13,334 nt of DNA, from positions 1 through 13,334 of the forward strand of contig JBAWVS010000058.1 of the NCBI GenBank assembly GCA_037147175.1, read 5' to 3'. The notes below the pieces were generated by a model. It saw only the letters and a program-made list of their open reading frames with translations. It had not been told where the DNA came from and ran no database searches. Both the position numbers and the translations under genes were made by a program. Positions within the stretch are counted from its first letter, which is position 1; each line of letters starts with the position of its first letter. Source of the DNA: a bacterium (GTDB lineage Bacteria; Cyanobacteriota; Vampirovibrionia; Gastranaerophilales; UBA9971). Positions 6,293 through 12,913 of this stretch are shown in pieces.

Positions 6293-7033
6293 ATGATAAT
6301 AACATCTTTAAATACAGTTAATTTAAATATTCCTGCTAAAAAAAATTCAAAAATATCTACACCTGTTTCGTTTAATGGAATTGTAAGACCTTCAAAACTT
6401 TTTAAGACACAAGGAAGTTTGTATAATAAATTTCATGTGTTTTGGGTTGATGTAAAAAGAAATTATAATGTTTATGATTTCGATAATGCCGGAAAAATAA
6501 AAAATAATTCTTTATTAAAACTTCCAATTATTCAAGAAGCTTTTGATTTTTGTGAATTGAAACTGAAAAATGTGCAAAAAGTCTCCGATAAGTATTTTCG
6601 AGGCGGAGTTATAACTTGTGAATATGATATTTTAAGGCTAAAGAGAAAAGGCGTTACAGATATAATTAACCTTCTTGAAACCCAAAAATTCAATCCTAAA
6701 TTAGCTGATTTTGCTGAAAAACAAGGAATGAAATACCATAGAATTGCGCTTAGACCTCCTTATGGAATACCAAATGAGCAGCAAATAGAACAATTTTCTA
6801 AAATTATAAGTAAAGCCAGAGGCGCAATTTATATTCACTGTCTGCATGGCAAAGACAGAACAGGTGTGATGACATTTATATACGAAATGGATAATCTCAA
6901 AAAAAATGCAGAACCTGTAATTAAAAACATGGTAAAAAATGGATTACATGTAAAAAAGAATCCTTTTATAATTAAATTTTTAGAACAAAGATACCCGACA
7001 GCTTTTGATAAACTTAATAAATTAACAACTTAA
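6293..7033 (+). CDS. Dual-specificity-type protein/phosphoinositide phosphatase with extra N-terminal tail
   Basis: A 246-residue protein with a cysteine-phosphatase P-loop: HCLHGKDRTG (182-191), i.e. C183-x5-R189, followed by the usual helix. Upstream, YFRGGVIT (101-108) and LKRKGVTDIINL (116-127) resemble the region before the active site in atypical dual-specificity phosphatases of the plant/fungal PFA-DSP (Siw14-like) and related bacterial groups. RPPYGIPNEQQIEQF (154-168) occupies the place of the general-acid loop, though no Asp is evident there. Such enzymes hydrolyse phosphotyrosine, inositol (pyro)phosphates or other phosphomonoesters; the substrate here is unknown. The first 90 residues are not part of the domain: a polar tail with PVSFNGIVRP (24-33), then a segment I do not recognise. 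No classical signal peptide. AGAGG at 6279-6283 supports the ATG. First gene of a probable three-gene operon; 13 bp separate it from the next. Confidence 0.82.
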   Translation: MIITSLNTVNLNIPAKKNSKISTPVSFNGIVRPSKLFKTQGSLYNKFHVFWVDVKRNYNVYDFDNAGKIKNNSLLKLPIIQEAFDFCELKLKNVQKVSDKYFRGGVITCEYDILRLKRKGVTDIINLLETQKFNPKLADFAEKQGMKYHRIALRPPYGIPNEQQIEQFSKIISKARGAIYIHCLHGKDRTGVMTFIYEMDNLKKNAEPVIKNMVKNGLHVKKNPFIIKFLEQRYPTAFDKLNKLTT

Positions 7034-7046
7034 TTACTTATTAAAA

Positions 7047-7838
7047 ATGTTTTACTCTCAGAAATTAAAAAATAGTAATCTATATAAATCATCGATTTTA
7101 GATGATGAAAATTTGATTCATGCGTTTACAACGAGAATCGGAGGAAAAACCCCTTCACCGCTTGAATCTTTTAGTATGGGGACGGCAGCAAATCCAGAAC
7201 TCCTTTCTTATGTTGAAGAAAATCGCAAAAAAATCTGTGAAATTATTGGCTTGAAGTATGAAAACCTGATTATTCCCGAACAAAAACATACTGATAATAT
7301 AAAAATAGTATCTTCTTCCGATGATGATGTTTCAAATTGTGACGGGCTGATTACAGAAGTGCCTGAGCTTGTCTTAATGCTGCTTTTTGCAGATTGCGTT
7401 CCCGTTATAATTTATGCGCCTGATAAAAAGGTTATTTCTGTTGTCCATGCCGGTTGGAGGGGAACAGCAAAATCTATTGTCAAAAAAACTGTTAATATTT
7501 TAGATACCGAATTTAATGCTGATATCAAAAAAATAAAAGCCATAATAGCTCCGTCTATTGGTCAATGCTGTTATCCTGTTTCGAAAGAAGTTTCTGATGA
7601 GTTAAAAATTACAATTACGAAAGATTGTGATAACATATTTGCAAGAAATATGGATAATATAAATATTGTCAATGTTGACCTGAAAAAACTTAATGCCCGA
7701 CAGTTAGAGGAGGCAGGAGTAATAAATATTGATAAGTCAGATAATTGTACATGTTGCATGAATTCAGTATTTTATTCTTATAGAGCAGAAAATGGCAAAA
7801 CAGGCAGGCATGCAGCTATTGCAAGTCTAAAAAAATAA
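7047..7838 (+). CDS. pgeF: PgeF/YfiH-type purine nucleoside phosphorylase (peptidoglycan editing factor; former 'laccase' domain)
   Basis: A 263-residue member of the DUF152/YfiH/YlmD family. Characterised members phosphorolyse purine nucleosides and deaminate adenosine, and E. coli PgeF prevents wrong amino acids (Ser for Ala) entering peptidoglycan precursors. Visible family motifs, in order: FTTRIGG (27-33), EQKHTDNI (78-85) with metal ligand H81, FADCVPVIIY (114-123) with C117, HAGWRGTA (134-141) with H134, APSIGQCCYPV (168-178), and the C-terminal CCMNSVFYSYR with GRHAA shortly after. H81, C117 and H134 form the expected zinc site. Length is typical and no export signal is seen. No clear ribosome binding site precedes the ATG; with only 13 bp after the phosphatase stop, translation may depend on the upstream gene. 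A convincing family call; the physiological role (nucleoside salvage or wall editing) stays open. Confidence 0.92.
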   Translation: MFYSQKLKNSNLYKSSILDDENLIHAFTTRIGGKTPSPLESFSMGTAANPELLSYVEENRKKICEIIGLKYENLIIPEQKHTDNIKIVSSSDDDVSNCDGLITEVPELVLMLLFADCVPVIIYAPDKKVISVVHAGWRGTAKSIVKKTVNILDTEFNADIKKIKAIIAPSIGQCCYPVSKEVSDELKITITKDCDNIFARNMDNINIVNVDLKKLNARQLEEAGVINIDKSDNCTCCMNSVFYSYRAENGKTGRHAAIASLKK

Positions 7839-7876
7839 AATTTTTAAATTAATAAAAAATATAAAAAGGAGAAAAT

Positions 7877-9136
7877 ATGCCCGTACAAGAGCAAACATCC
7901 GATAAAATTTTTAAATTTAACGAGGATTTAAGCAAATTTATTCAGGAAGACGAACAGGTTCGCAATGAACTTAATGAATACGCAAAAACCTTTAAAAACG
8001 GCTTAAGCAGAGATTCGCTTGCTTCTTTTATGTTTGATAAAACTCTTGAAAACGGTCAAAAAGTAATTGATGTCTATATTAAAAAAAATAAAGATTTATC
8101 TGCCGAGGATAAAAAAGTTTTAAAAGAATTCAAAAATTCCGTTAATTCTATTTTTGAGATCAAAAAAGTTCTTAAAGACGGCTTTGAAATGTACAATATG
8201 GTTAATGAAAAAGATTACACCGTAAAAAGCCTTATAAAAATGGTGAGCTACAGAGGCGTAGTTCAAGGGAATTATCTTACATGCAGGCTGATTCCCTTTG
8301 AAAAAGAGTATTACCTGCTTGTTTTAAACAGTATTTTAAGAACAGTGGACAGGCAGCAGGCATTCAAAATTGCTGTATCAATGCAAATTGATGATCCTGA
8401 ATTATTATATAAAGATAACAATAAAAAGCTTAAACAGCTTGAAAAAATGGTTAAAGAACTTAACGGAAAGTTTACGGAATTTTTCCAAAAAGATGAAATT
8501 ATTACTGTAAATAAAAATATAGATCAACTGCTCGGAGCGTTTAACGACTTTTGCGAAGAAGGAACAAAAGACGAAAATTTGGAAGATATTATTTTGCTTC
8601 CCGAAGATTATTCGTACTTTCAAATACAATCTGATGTTGACCCTTTTGATTTGACAGCAAACGCAGCCGCTAAAGATAAATATGATGTGGGAATAGTTTT
8701 TGATCCTGAACTGGGGATTCAAGTGCTTCCTTTTTATGGTACTTTCAGGCAAATTTTTGAAACAGAGGATTATAAATCGATAAAAGGCTACAAAGAATGC
8801 ATTTCTGATTACTTTAATAATGGAAAAGTTCCTCCTTCTGTAATAAAAAAACTTTATGACGAATTTGGAGAAAAATTTCTGAAAATTGTTCACGAAGCTT
8901 TTGAATTAAAAGAAGAAAAGACGATTGACGAACTTTTGCATAAATATAAACAATCTTTCTTTGAATCCAGAAAGTTTTCATCAACAACAGTTCTTTATGC
9001 ATCGGAAGCTTTTAGCAGTTTAATGGCTTCTTCTATGGAAATGCAGCATGAGTTGTCGGTAAGCTCTTCTAAAGTCGGAAGAAACGATCCTTGTACCTGC
9101 GGCAGCGGCAAAAAATTCAAAAAATGCTGCATGTAA
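7877..9136 (+). CDS. SEC-C motif protein, otherwise unknown
   Basis: A 419-residue protein ending in a SEC-C zinc motif: N403-D-P then C406, C408, GSGKKFKK and C417-C418, almost at the terminus. This is the Cys-x-Cys-x8-Cys-Cys pattern found at the end of SecA and in many unrelated proteins, where it binds zinc and may contact ribosome or SecB-like partners. The remaining roughly 380 residues are charged and predicted mostly helical (many Lys/Glu, few Gly/Pro), with no membrane segment and no enzyme motif I recognise. It does not have the SecA ATPase motifs, so it is not a SecA fragment. The ATG has a strong AAGGAG (7866-7871) 5 nt upstream. It lies 38 bp after pgeF, probably as the last gene of the operon; a protein-quality or translation-linked role is only a guess. 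Confidence 0.85.
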   Translation: MPVQEQTSDKIFKFNEDLSKFIQEDEQVRNELNEYAKTFKNGLSRDSLASFMFDKTLENGQKVIDVYIKKNKDLSAEDKKVLKEFKNSVNSIFEIKKVLKDGFEMYNMVNEKDYTVKSLIKMVSYRGVVQGNYLTCRLIPFEKEYYLLVLNSILRTVDRQQAFKIAVSMQIDDPELLYKDNNKKLKQLEKMVKELNGKFTEFFQKDEIITVNKNIDQLLGAFNDFCEEGTKDENLEDIILLPEDYSYFQIQSDVDPFDLTANAAAKDKYDVGIVFDPELGIQVLPFYGTFRQIFETEDYKSIKGYKECISDYFNNGKVPPSVIKKLYDEFGEKFLKIVHEAFELKEEKTIDELLHKYKQSFFESRKFSSTTVLYASEAFSSLMASSMEMQHELSVSSSKVGRNDPCTCGSGKKFKKCCM

Positions 9137-9173
9137 AGTGAGAACGTTTAAACATAAATGGTGAATTAATTTT

Positions 9174-9941
9174 TTATTCTTCCGGCGGTTGAAATTGCGC
9201 GGAAATCAAGCGTTTATTTAATTCCATTAATGCTTTAACCCGAATACTATCGTATTCGCCGCTTTTTTTGTCAGATTGTTTTTTTATTCTTGAAAGCGAA
9301 ACAAGATCATTTATAAAAAGTCCGCTTATTCCGATAAGACCTGCAATAGCCGCTATTTTAGTAAATTTAGCATTTTTGTTTGCAAATCCGGATATTTTCT
9401 GTCCTGTCAAACTACTGTTTAAATCTTGACGGATTGCCTGTTTGAAATCAGAAAGAGGCTTATATCTGTTAATAACTTTACTAATACCTGTTTTAATAGC
9501 TAAATATCCTGCTATTCCTACTGTAGAAACTGCTATTGAGCTTATTAATGAAGCTGTTGCAGGATGTTCCTGAGTAAAATTCCTGTATTTTTCATTTTGA
9601 TTTAATTTTTTTGATAAAGCATCTGTAATTTTTATAAAGATACCCCATTCAAAAGCCCTGCTTATTCCCGTAAAAACTTTGTCCCCAAAATCACCGTGAG
9701 TTAAGGCTGCATTGAGCAAAGTGTCAACAATAGGAATAGCCTGAGATGTTTTTTTCTCAACTTTTCGCATGGGATCGTTTACAAAGTTTTGTGATTCATT
9801 GTTTATTGCAGTTGTTTTAATATATTTGTCATCAATATTTGCCAGCCTGTATAAATCAGCATTGGAAAGATTTTCCATATTTAGCTGACGATCCGATTGA
9901 AAAGAGATTGTATTGTTTTGCTGTCTAATATTTGAAATCAT
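9174..9941 (-). CDS. Hypothetical membrane protein with two hydrophobic segments
   Basis: A 255-residue protein of unknown function. The polar N-terminus contains NNTISFQSDRQ (9-19), similar in placement and pattern to the tail of the phosphatase at 6293. Then follows a charged region (20-66) and a helix-rich part with possible membrane-facing segments around 67-110. Two clear hydrophobic segments are seen at about 129-150 (SLISSIAVSTVGIAGYLAIK) and 194-214 (FTKIAAIAGLIGISGLFIND). The C-terminus is basic and then acidic (ends PPEE). No signal peptide at the extreme N-terminus, and no known domain recognised. The gene is alone on the minus strand, convergent with the SEC-C gene and divergent from the AI-2E permease. 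Its ribosome binding site is weak (GCGAG about 10 nt before the ATG). I am confident it is a gene because of its length, composition and lack of a competing frame. Confidence 0.75.
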   Translation of the reverse strand: MISNIRQQNNTISFQSDRQLNMENLSNADLYRLANIDDKYIKTTAINNESQNFVNDPMRKVEKKTSQAIPIVDTLLNAALTHGDFGDKVFTGISRAFEWGIFIKITDALSKKLNQNEKYRNFTQEHPATASLISSIAVSTVGIAGYLAIKTGISKVINRYKPLSDFKQAIRQDLNSSLTGQKISGFANKNAKFTKIAAIAGLIGISGLFINDLVSLSRIKKQSDKKSGEYDSIRVKALMELNKRLISAQFQPPEE

Positions 9942-10071
9942 ATTTTTTTACTCGCTTATATTTTCCTGTTATATAATTTAAATAATTCTAAGCCTATAAA
10001 ACTCCTAAATATATAAAATTGATAATAAATTGACAAAATATTACAAAAAATTAATAAAGGAAATTTAATTT

Positions 10072-11145
10072 ATGAATACAAATAAAAATTATAATATTTT
10101 TAAAAACCTTATTCTATACACTTTTATAATTTTACTGGGTATAATTTTTTATAAACTTCAATTTATTGTTATATTATTTTTCGCGGCATTCATAGTTGCC
10201 AGCGCTATTGACCCGTTGATAAATTTTTTAAGTAAAAAAATGCCCCGTCATGCTGCTGTTGTAATAGTTGCAGTAATAGGTTTGATTCTAATAGCATTAT
10301 TTTTAGTTCCGTTTATAAATATTTTAATGTTTCAAACTTTATCTTTCCTCAAAAAAGCTCCTGTTTACTCGGCAAAATTAATTGCTTTTACCTCCCAAAC
10401 AAAAGACACGGGAATAATAGAAACTTTAAACTTTTTAGGGTTGGGTAAATGGGTAGAATATGCAAAGCATATTGGCGTTTTGCCAAGTATGACGCAAATA
10501 ATGACATTTGCTTCAAAGCTTGGACAAAATATCTTATCAAGCTCAATCGATATGACAAAAAACTTTTTATCTTCAATAATGTTTGTTTTTACAATGGCAA
10601 TGCTGACTTTGTTTATGCTTGTCGATAAAAAATATTTAAAAAGCAAGATTTTGAGCTTTTTTCCCGAAGAAACAAAAGAAAGAACCACAGAGATATTGCG
10701 CATGATTTCTAAAAAAGTCGGCGGCTATGTAATAAGTCAGGTAATAGTTATTTCAGCTGTGTTTATTCTTGTAAGCCTAGGACTTTTTCTTATAAAAGTC
10801 GAATTTGCGCTAATTCTTGGAGTTATTGCAGCAATACTGGAGCTTATTCCTGTTATTGGACCAATAATCACGATTGTTTTAATAGGTCTTGTCGCACTGG
10901 CTCAAAAGCCTGTTCTTGCTATATTTGCGCTAGTTGTATACGGCGTTATTCAATGGCTTATAGATAATGTAATCAGACCGTTTGTTGTATCCAAATTTCT
11001 TAAAATGCATCCGCTTACATTTATATTTTCGCTTCTTGCCGGAGCAACATTCTTTGGGGTGGCGGGTTTACTACTTGCACCACCGGCAGTTGCTACTATT
11101 TGCGTGCTTATAGATGAACTTTATTTGAACAATGTTGATGCATAA
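10072..11145 (+). CDS. AI-2E/PerM-family membrane permease
   Basis: A 357-residue inner-membrane protein of the AI-2E family exporter group (also called PerM or YdbM/YtvI type). Hydrophobic segments lie at about 12-28, 29-48, 61-82, 163-184, 218-242, 245-275, 277-297 and 314-345. The arrangement of N-terminal helices, a soluble helical stretch (90-160) and a C-terminal helix cluster is typical. Conserved family spots are LELIPVIGPII (256-266), DNVIRPFVVSK (298-308) and HPLTFIFSLLAGATFFGVAG (313-332) before LLLAPP. Characterised relatives include TqsA, proposed to export autoinducer-2, and Na+/H+ antiporters in halophiles, so the substrate should not be assumed. An AAAGGA box precedes the ATG by about 11 nt. 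No strong promoter is resolved in the 130-bp divergent spacer. Ends 12 bp before the convergent small gene. Confidence 0.9.
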   Translation: MNTNKNYNIFKNLILYTFIILLGIIFYKLQFIVILFFAAFIVASAIDPLINFLSKKMPRHAAVVIVAVIGLILIALFLVPFINILMFQTLSFLKKAPVYSAKLIAFTSQTKDTGIIETLNFLGLGKWVEYAKHIGVLPSMTQIMTFASKLGQNILSSSIDMTKNFLSSIMFVFTMAMLTLFMLVDKKYLKSKILSFFPEETKERTTEILRMISKKVGGYVISQVIVISAVFILVSLGLFLIKVEFALILGVIAAILELIPVIGPIITIVLIGLVALAQKPVLAIFALVVYGVIQWLIDNVIRPFVVSKFLKMHPLTFIFSLLAGATFFGVAGLLLAPPAVATICVLIDELYLNNVDA

Positions 11146-11157
11146 TAAAATTTTATT

Positions 11158-11334
11158 TTATCTAAAATCTTCGGGAAGATAAAAATTATTATTTCTTAGA
11201 GCAAGCCGTACTTCTTCATAAGTATAATCTTTGCAGTTGCACTTTTGCTGGTACATCGAAATTACCATTAAAACATCATCAACAGAAAGCTTTATCATTC
11301 TTCTTCCGTTAGTATTGTCAATTATTAACGCCAT
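11158..11334 (-). CDS. Small hypothetical protein, 58 residues
   Basis: A short minus-strand frame read directly from the sequence. It starts at the ATG whose complement is at 11332-11334 and ends with TAA at 11158-11160. The protein begins MALIIDNTNGRRMIKLSVDD and ends NNNFYLPEDFR, with two Cys as KCNCK (31-35). It looks like a compact alpha/beta or helical small protein: a beta-like start, an amphipathic helix (about 17-30), a Cys-x-Cys turn, and a second helix YEEVRLALRNN. A GAGGT ribosome binding site (complement at 11341-11345) lies 7 nt before the ATG, the best evidence that it is real. Codon use and amino-acid pattern look normal for a gene. Function unknown. Convergent with the permease, 12 bp apart, with only an all-AT palindrome between. 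Confidence 0.7.
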   Translation of the reverse strand: MALIIDNTNGRRMIKLSVDDVLMVISMYQQKCNCKDYTYEEVRLALRNNNFYLPEDFR

Positions 11335-11516
11335 TTTTTGACCTCAAAAATATTTTTATCTATTTAAAAACCTTATCGGTATTTTTATAGAAAAACTTTA
11401 ATAAAAATAGTAAGAAACCAGTGTTATTATTGATGTTCAGACTTGTATTGGATTTTATAATAATATATGAATCAGGATTATAGCAAATTGCAATCTATCA
11501 ATTAAAAACATAAAGA

Positions 11517-11577
11517 GGTCATTCTGAGCGACTATTGTGATTTGAGAAAGAAATTAAGAAAAGGAACAAAAAATCTT
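11517..11577 (+). repeat. Possible degenerate REP-like intergenic element
   Basis: The stretch begins GGTCATTCTGAGCGAC and ends AAAAAATCTTT. The phrase GTCATTCTGAGCGA followed some bases later by GAATCT or AATCT is one I associate with short repeated intergenic elements in several bacteria. Only one copy lies in this window, so repetition cannot be tested here. Confidence 0.3.
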
Positions 11578-11747
11578 TAATTCTGTCAACTAAAATAGAC
11601 GGAGATAATTAAATTTATACAGTCATAGAGTGTATTCTAGACAAAATTCCCGTAAAAATTACAGGGAATTATCAGGGAATTTATAAAATATTGCCAAACA
11701 ACCCATTATTAATAAAAAATTAACCAAAATAGGTCTTTCCTTTCATT

Positions 11748-11768
11748 AAAAACAGGGATTTTTATCCT
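11748..11768 (-). terminator. Weak terminator after the toxin gene
   Basis: On the minus strand AGGAT is followed by AAAA and then ATCCCT, giving a 5-6 bp stem with one bulged C, and then a run of five T. It lies about 50 bp past the toxin stop at 11820 and is the only hairpin with a T run in the spacer. The stem is short, so strength is doubtful. Confidence 0.4.
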
Positions 11769-11819
11769 AATAAAGTAAAAATGAATTTTGTAAATTTTGG
11801 AAAAAACATGACAGATTCT

Positions 11820-12110
11820 TTAAGTATGTTGAGTAATAGCAAAAATTGTTATTTCACTTTTATCTGGTCCATAACACCAAAATATTCTAAATGCACCAGG
11901 AGTTTTATTTTCGACATAAGATTGAAAAGTTTCACCGCCAAAAGGACTTTTAACAGAGCTGTTTTTATGAGTATGTAAACCAGGATGTTTTGGGTTTTCT
12001 TCTAGTTTTTTAACTGCATTTTTGATTTTGGCAAGTTTTTTAGCTTGACCTGTCGTTTTAAGATTATTCAGGTCTTTTTTAGCCGTATCAGAGTATTTTA
12101 TTTTATGCAT
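11820..12110 (-). CDS. RelE/ParE-superfamily toxin
   Basis: A 96-residue basic protein of the size and pattern of RelE/ParE-type toxins. Known family members cleave mRNA on the ribosome (RelE) or poison gyrase (ParE). It shows MHKIKYSDTAKKDLNNL (1-17), the common first strand and helix, a Lys-rich helix pair (18-40), HPGLHTHK (42-49), FQSYVENKTPGAFRIFWCY (62-80) and a final strand EITIFAITQHT (86-96). The block SYVxNxTPGAxRIFWxYGP near the end is a form I know from cyanobacterial and related plasmid-addiction toxins, where the last residues are usually ITPHP; here they are ITQHT. The residues do not let me decide between RNase and gyrase targets. Its ATG overlaps the antitoxin stop by 8 bp (ATGCATAA), typical of coupled toxin-antitoxin genes. 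Confidence 0.85.
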   Translation of the reverse strand: MHKIKYSDTAKKDLNNLKTTGQAKKLAKIKNAVKKLEENPKHPGLHTHKNSSVKSPFGGETFQSYVENKTPGAFRIFWCYGPDKSEITIFAITQHT

Positions 12111-12393
12111 CGTCTTCTTCGTCTTCTATATCATTCCAAAAATCTTCTTCCAATTCTGAAATTTTTCCGTCTGATACGTCTTCTAATCCTTTTTTTACAG
12201 TTGCCAGAGCTACAGGATTTTTGTACAACCAAGCTTCTTCAGGATGGATTTCTATGTCTACAACAGGTCTAAGCAGTATAGTTCCATCTTCTTGGCGTAT
12301 CGCCCTAAATGAAGTAACTTCTTCTGAATACAATTGTTTTAAGTTTATTCTGCCTCTTGAATCAACTTTAAGTTTTTTTTCTGGTACAGCCAT
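12103..12393 (-). CDS. AbrB-like antitoxin of the RelE-type pair
   Basis: A 96-residue acidic protein directly upstream of, and overlapping, the toxin gene. The N-terminal KKLKVDSRGRINLKQL (6-21) and FRAIRQEDGTILLRPV (29-44) resemble the swapped-hairpin AbrB/MazE/SpoVT DNA-binding fold. The C-terminal part, IHPEEAWLYKNPVALATVKKG (49-69) and the acidic tail ending DEEDDA, is the likely toxin-neutralising segment. The phrase WLxxNPxALxxVKxGL is common in antitoxins paired with this toxin type. The protein should bind its own promoter and repress the operon, more strongly with toxin bound. GAGGT (complement 12403-12407) is the ribosome binding site, and an extended -10 promoter lies just upstream. 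Confident as an antitoxin; the exact fold family is less sure. Confidence 0.82.
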   Translation of the reverse strand: MAVPEKKLKVDSRGRINLKQLYSEEVTSFRAIRQEDGTILLRPVVDIEIHPEEAWLYKNPVALATVKKGLEDVSDGKISELEEDFWNDIEDEEDDA

Positions 12394-12423
12394 TAATTTT
12401 AAACCTCATTTTTTAAACTTTTA

Positions 12424-12435
12424 ATATAATTATAT
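12424..12435. promoter_or_regulatory. Palindrome over the toxin-antitoxin promoter, likely operator
   Basis: ATATAATTATAT is a perfect 12-bp palindrome covering the -10 box of the antitoxin promoter, and it is nested in a looser inverted pair TAATAT (12422-12427) and ATATTA (12437-12442). Its position fits autorepression by the antitoxin, as known for type II systems. Such AT palindromes also arise by chance in this base composition. Confidence 0.4.
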
Positions 12436-12456
12436 CATATTATGGGTTTGTTTCAA
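12429..12456 (-). promoter_or_regulatory. Extended -10 promoter of the toxin-antitoxin operon
   Basis: Read on the minus strand, TTGAAA (complement 12451-12456) and a perfect TATAAT (complement 12429-12434) are 16 bp apart, and TGA directly before TATAAT gives an extended -10. The start would fall near 12422, about 28 nt before the antitoxin ATG. This is the best promoter match in the window. Confidence 0.65.
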
Positions 12457-12586
12457 GTGGGTTTATTGCAAATAATCTTTACTCAAAAATCTTGGACAAA
12501 GCTTCGAATGTTAAAAAATGATGCAAAAAATCACATGCAAGTTTATGTATAAAATCTGTATAGTTATTCAGCGAATGGAGAGTTAG

Positions 12587-12913
12587 ATGATTTTAGATAA
12601 AAAAATTATAGGCAAAAGAATTAAAAAAATCAGACATGAAAATGGTTTAACACAATCGGAATTAGCTGAAATGTGTAATTTGTCGACTTCATATATAAGC
12701 TGTATCGAAACAGGCAAAAAGAGACCCAGTTTAAAATCTTTAGAGAAATTTGGAAAGAGCCTGCATGTTAAAGTTGAATCATTTTGGGTTGTAAATCTAG
12801 AAAATGTGCCCAGAGAATGTGAATCGAATTTGATACAAATATTTAGAGATTTTAACAGTAATCAAAAACAAATGTTATTTGAAATCGCTCTATTAATAAA
12901 AAAAATTAGTTGA
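12587..12913 (+). CDS. XRE-family (Cro/CI-type) helix-turn-helix regulator
   Basis: A 108-residue DNA-binding protein. Residues 7-61 form a standard HTH_3 domain: IGKRIKKIRHENGLTQSELAEMCNLS with the recognition helix around STSYISCIETGKKRPSLKSL, including the typical I-E-x-G-x-x-x-P-S. The C-terminal 45 residues (VESFWVVNLENVP onward, ending in a hydrophobic helix LFEIALLIKKIS) probably serve dimerisation. GGAGAG (12577-12582) just before the ATG supports the start. It is divergent from the toxin-antitoxin operon with about 190 bp between, so it may regulate itself or its neighbours. However, the antitoxin already has its own DNA-binding fold, and no matching operator repeats are obvious. Small free-standing XRE regulators of this kind are common on accessory DNA. 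Targets unknown. Confidence 0.88.
   Translation: MILDKKIIGKRIKKIRHENGLTQSELAEMCNLSTSYISCIETGKKRPSLKSLEKFGKSLHVKVESFWVVNLENVPRECESNLIQIFRDFNSNQKQMLFEIALLIKKIS

Larger units (their letters stand above)
11335..11819. other. Gene-poor accessory-type spacer
   Basis: About 485 bp without a supported gene. It holds a REP-like degenerate sequence near 11517-11577, a peptide-like open stretch without a start codon (11613-11721) containing an inverted AATTCCC (11645-11651) and GGGAATT (11664-11670), and a weak terminator for the opposite toxin gene (11748-11768). A TATAAT at 11456-11461 has no matching -35. The region has the look of decayed mobile or repeated DNA but no complete insertion sequence, tRNA or integrase is present. 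Confidence 0.5.

Noticed and set aside
8405-9002. Minus-strand frame of 162 codons within the SEC-C gene, together with a second 62-codon frame.
   Set aside because: Rich in Phe/Ile/Lys as expected from the complement of a Lys/Glu/Asn-rich gene; no ribosome binding site, and the plus-strand gene has a clear start and a SEC-C end.
10030-10057. A perfect TTGACA (10030-10035) upstream of the AI-2E-type permease, considered as its promoter.
   Set aside because: The only -10 at 16-17 bp is a poor TAATAA, and transcription from it would start inside or after the ribosome binding site, leaving almost no leader.
11781-11978. Plus-strand frame of 65 codons opposite the toxin gene.
   Set aside because: It mostly overlaps the RelE-type toxin in antisense, has no clear ribosome binding site, and its composition is that of a complement shadow.
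12045-12424. Plus-strand frames of 67-75 codons opposite the antitoxin and toxin genes.
   Set aside because: They are antisense to well-supported coupled genes and have no start signals or recognisable domains.
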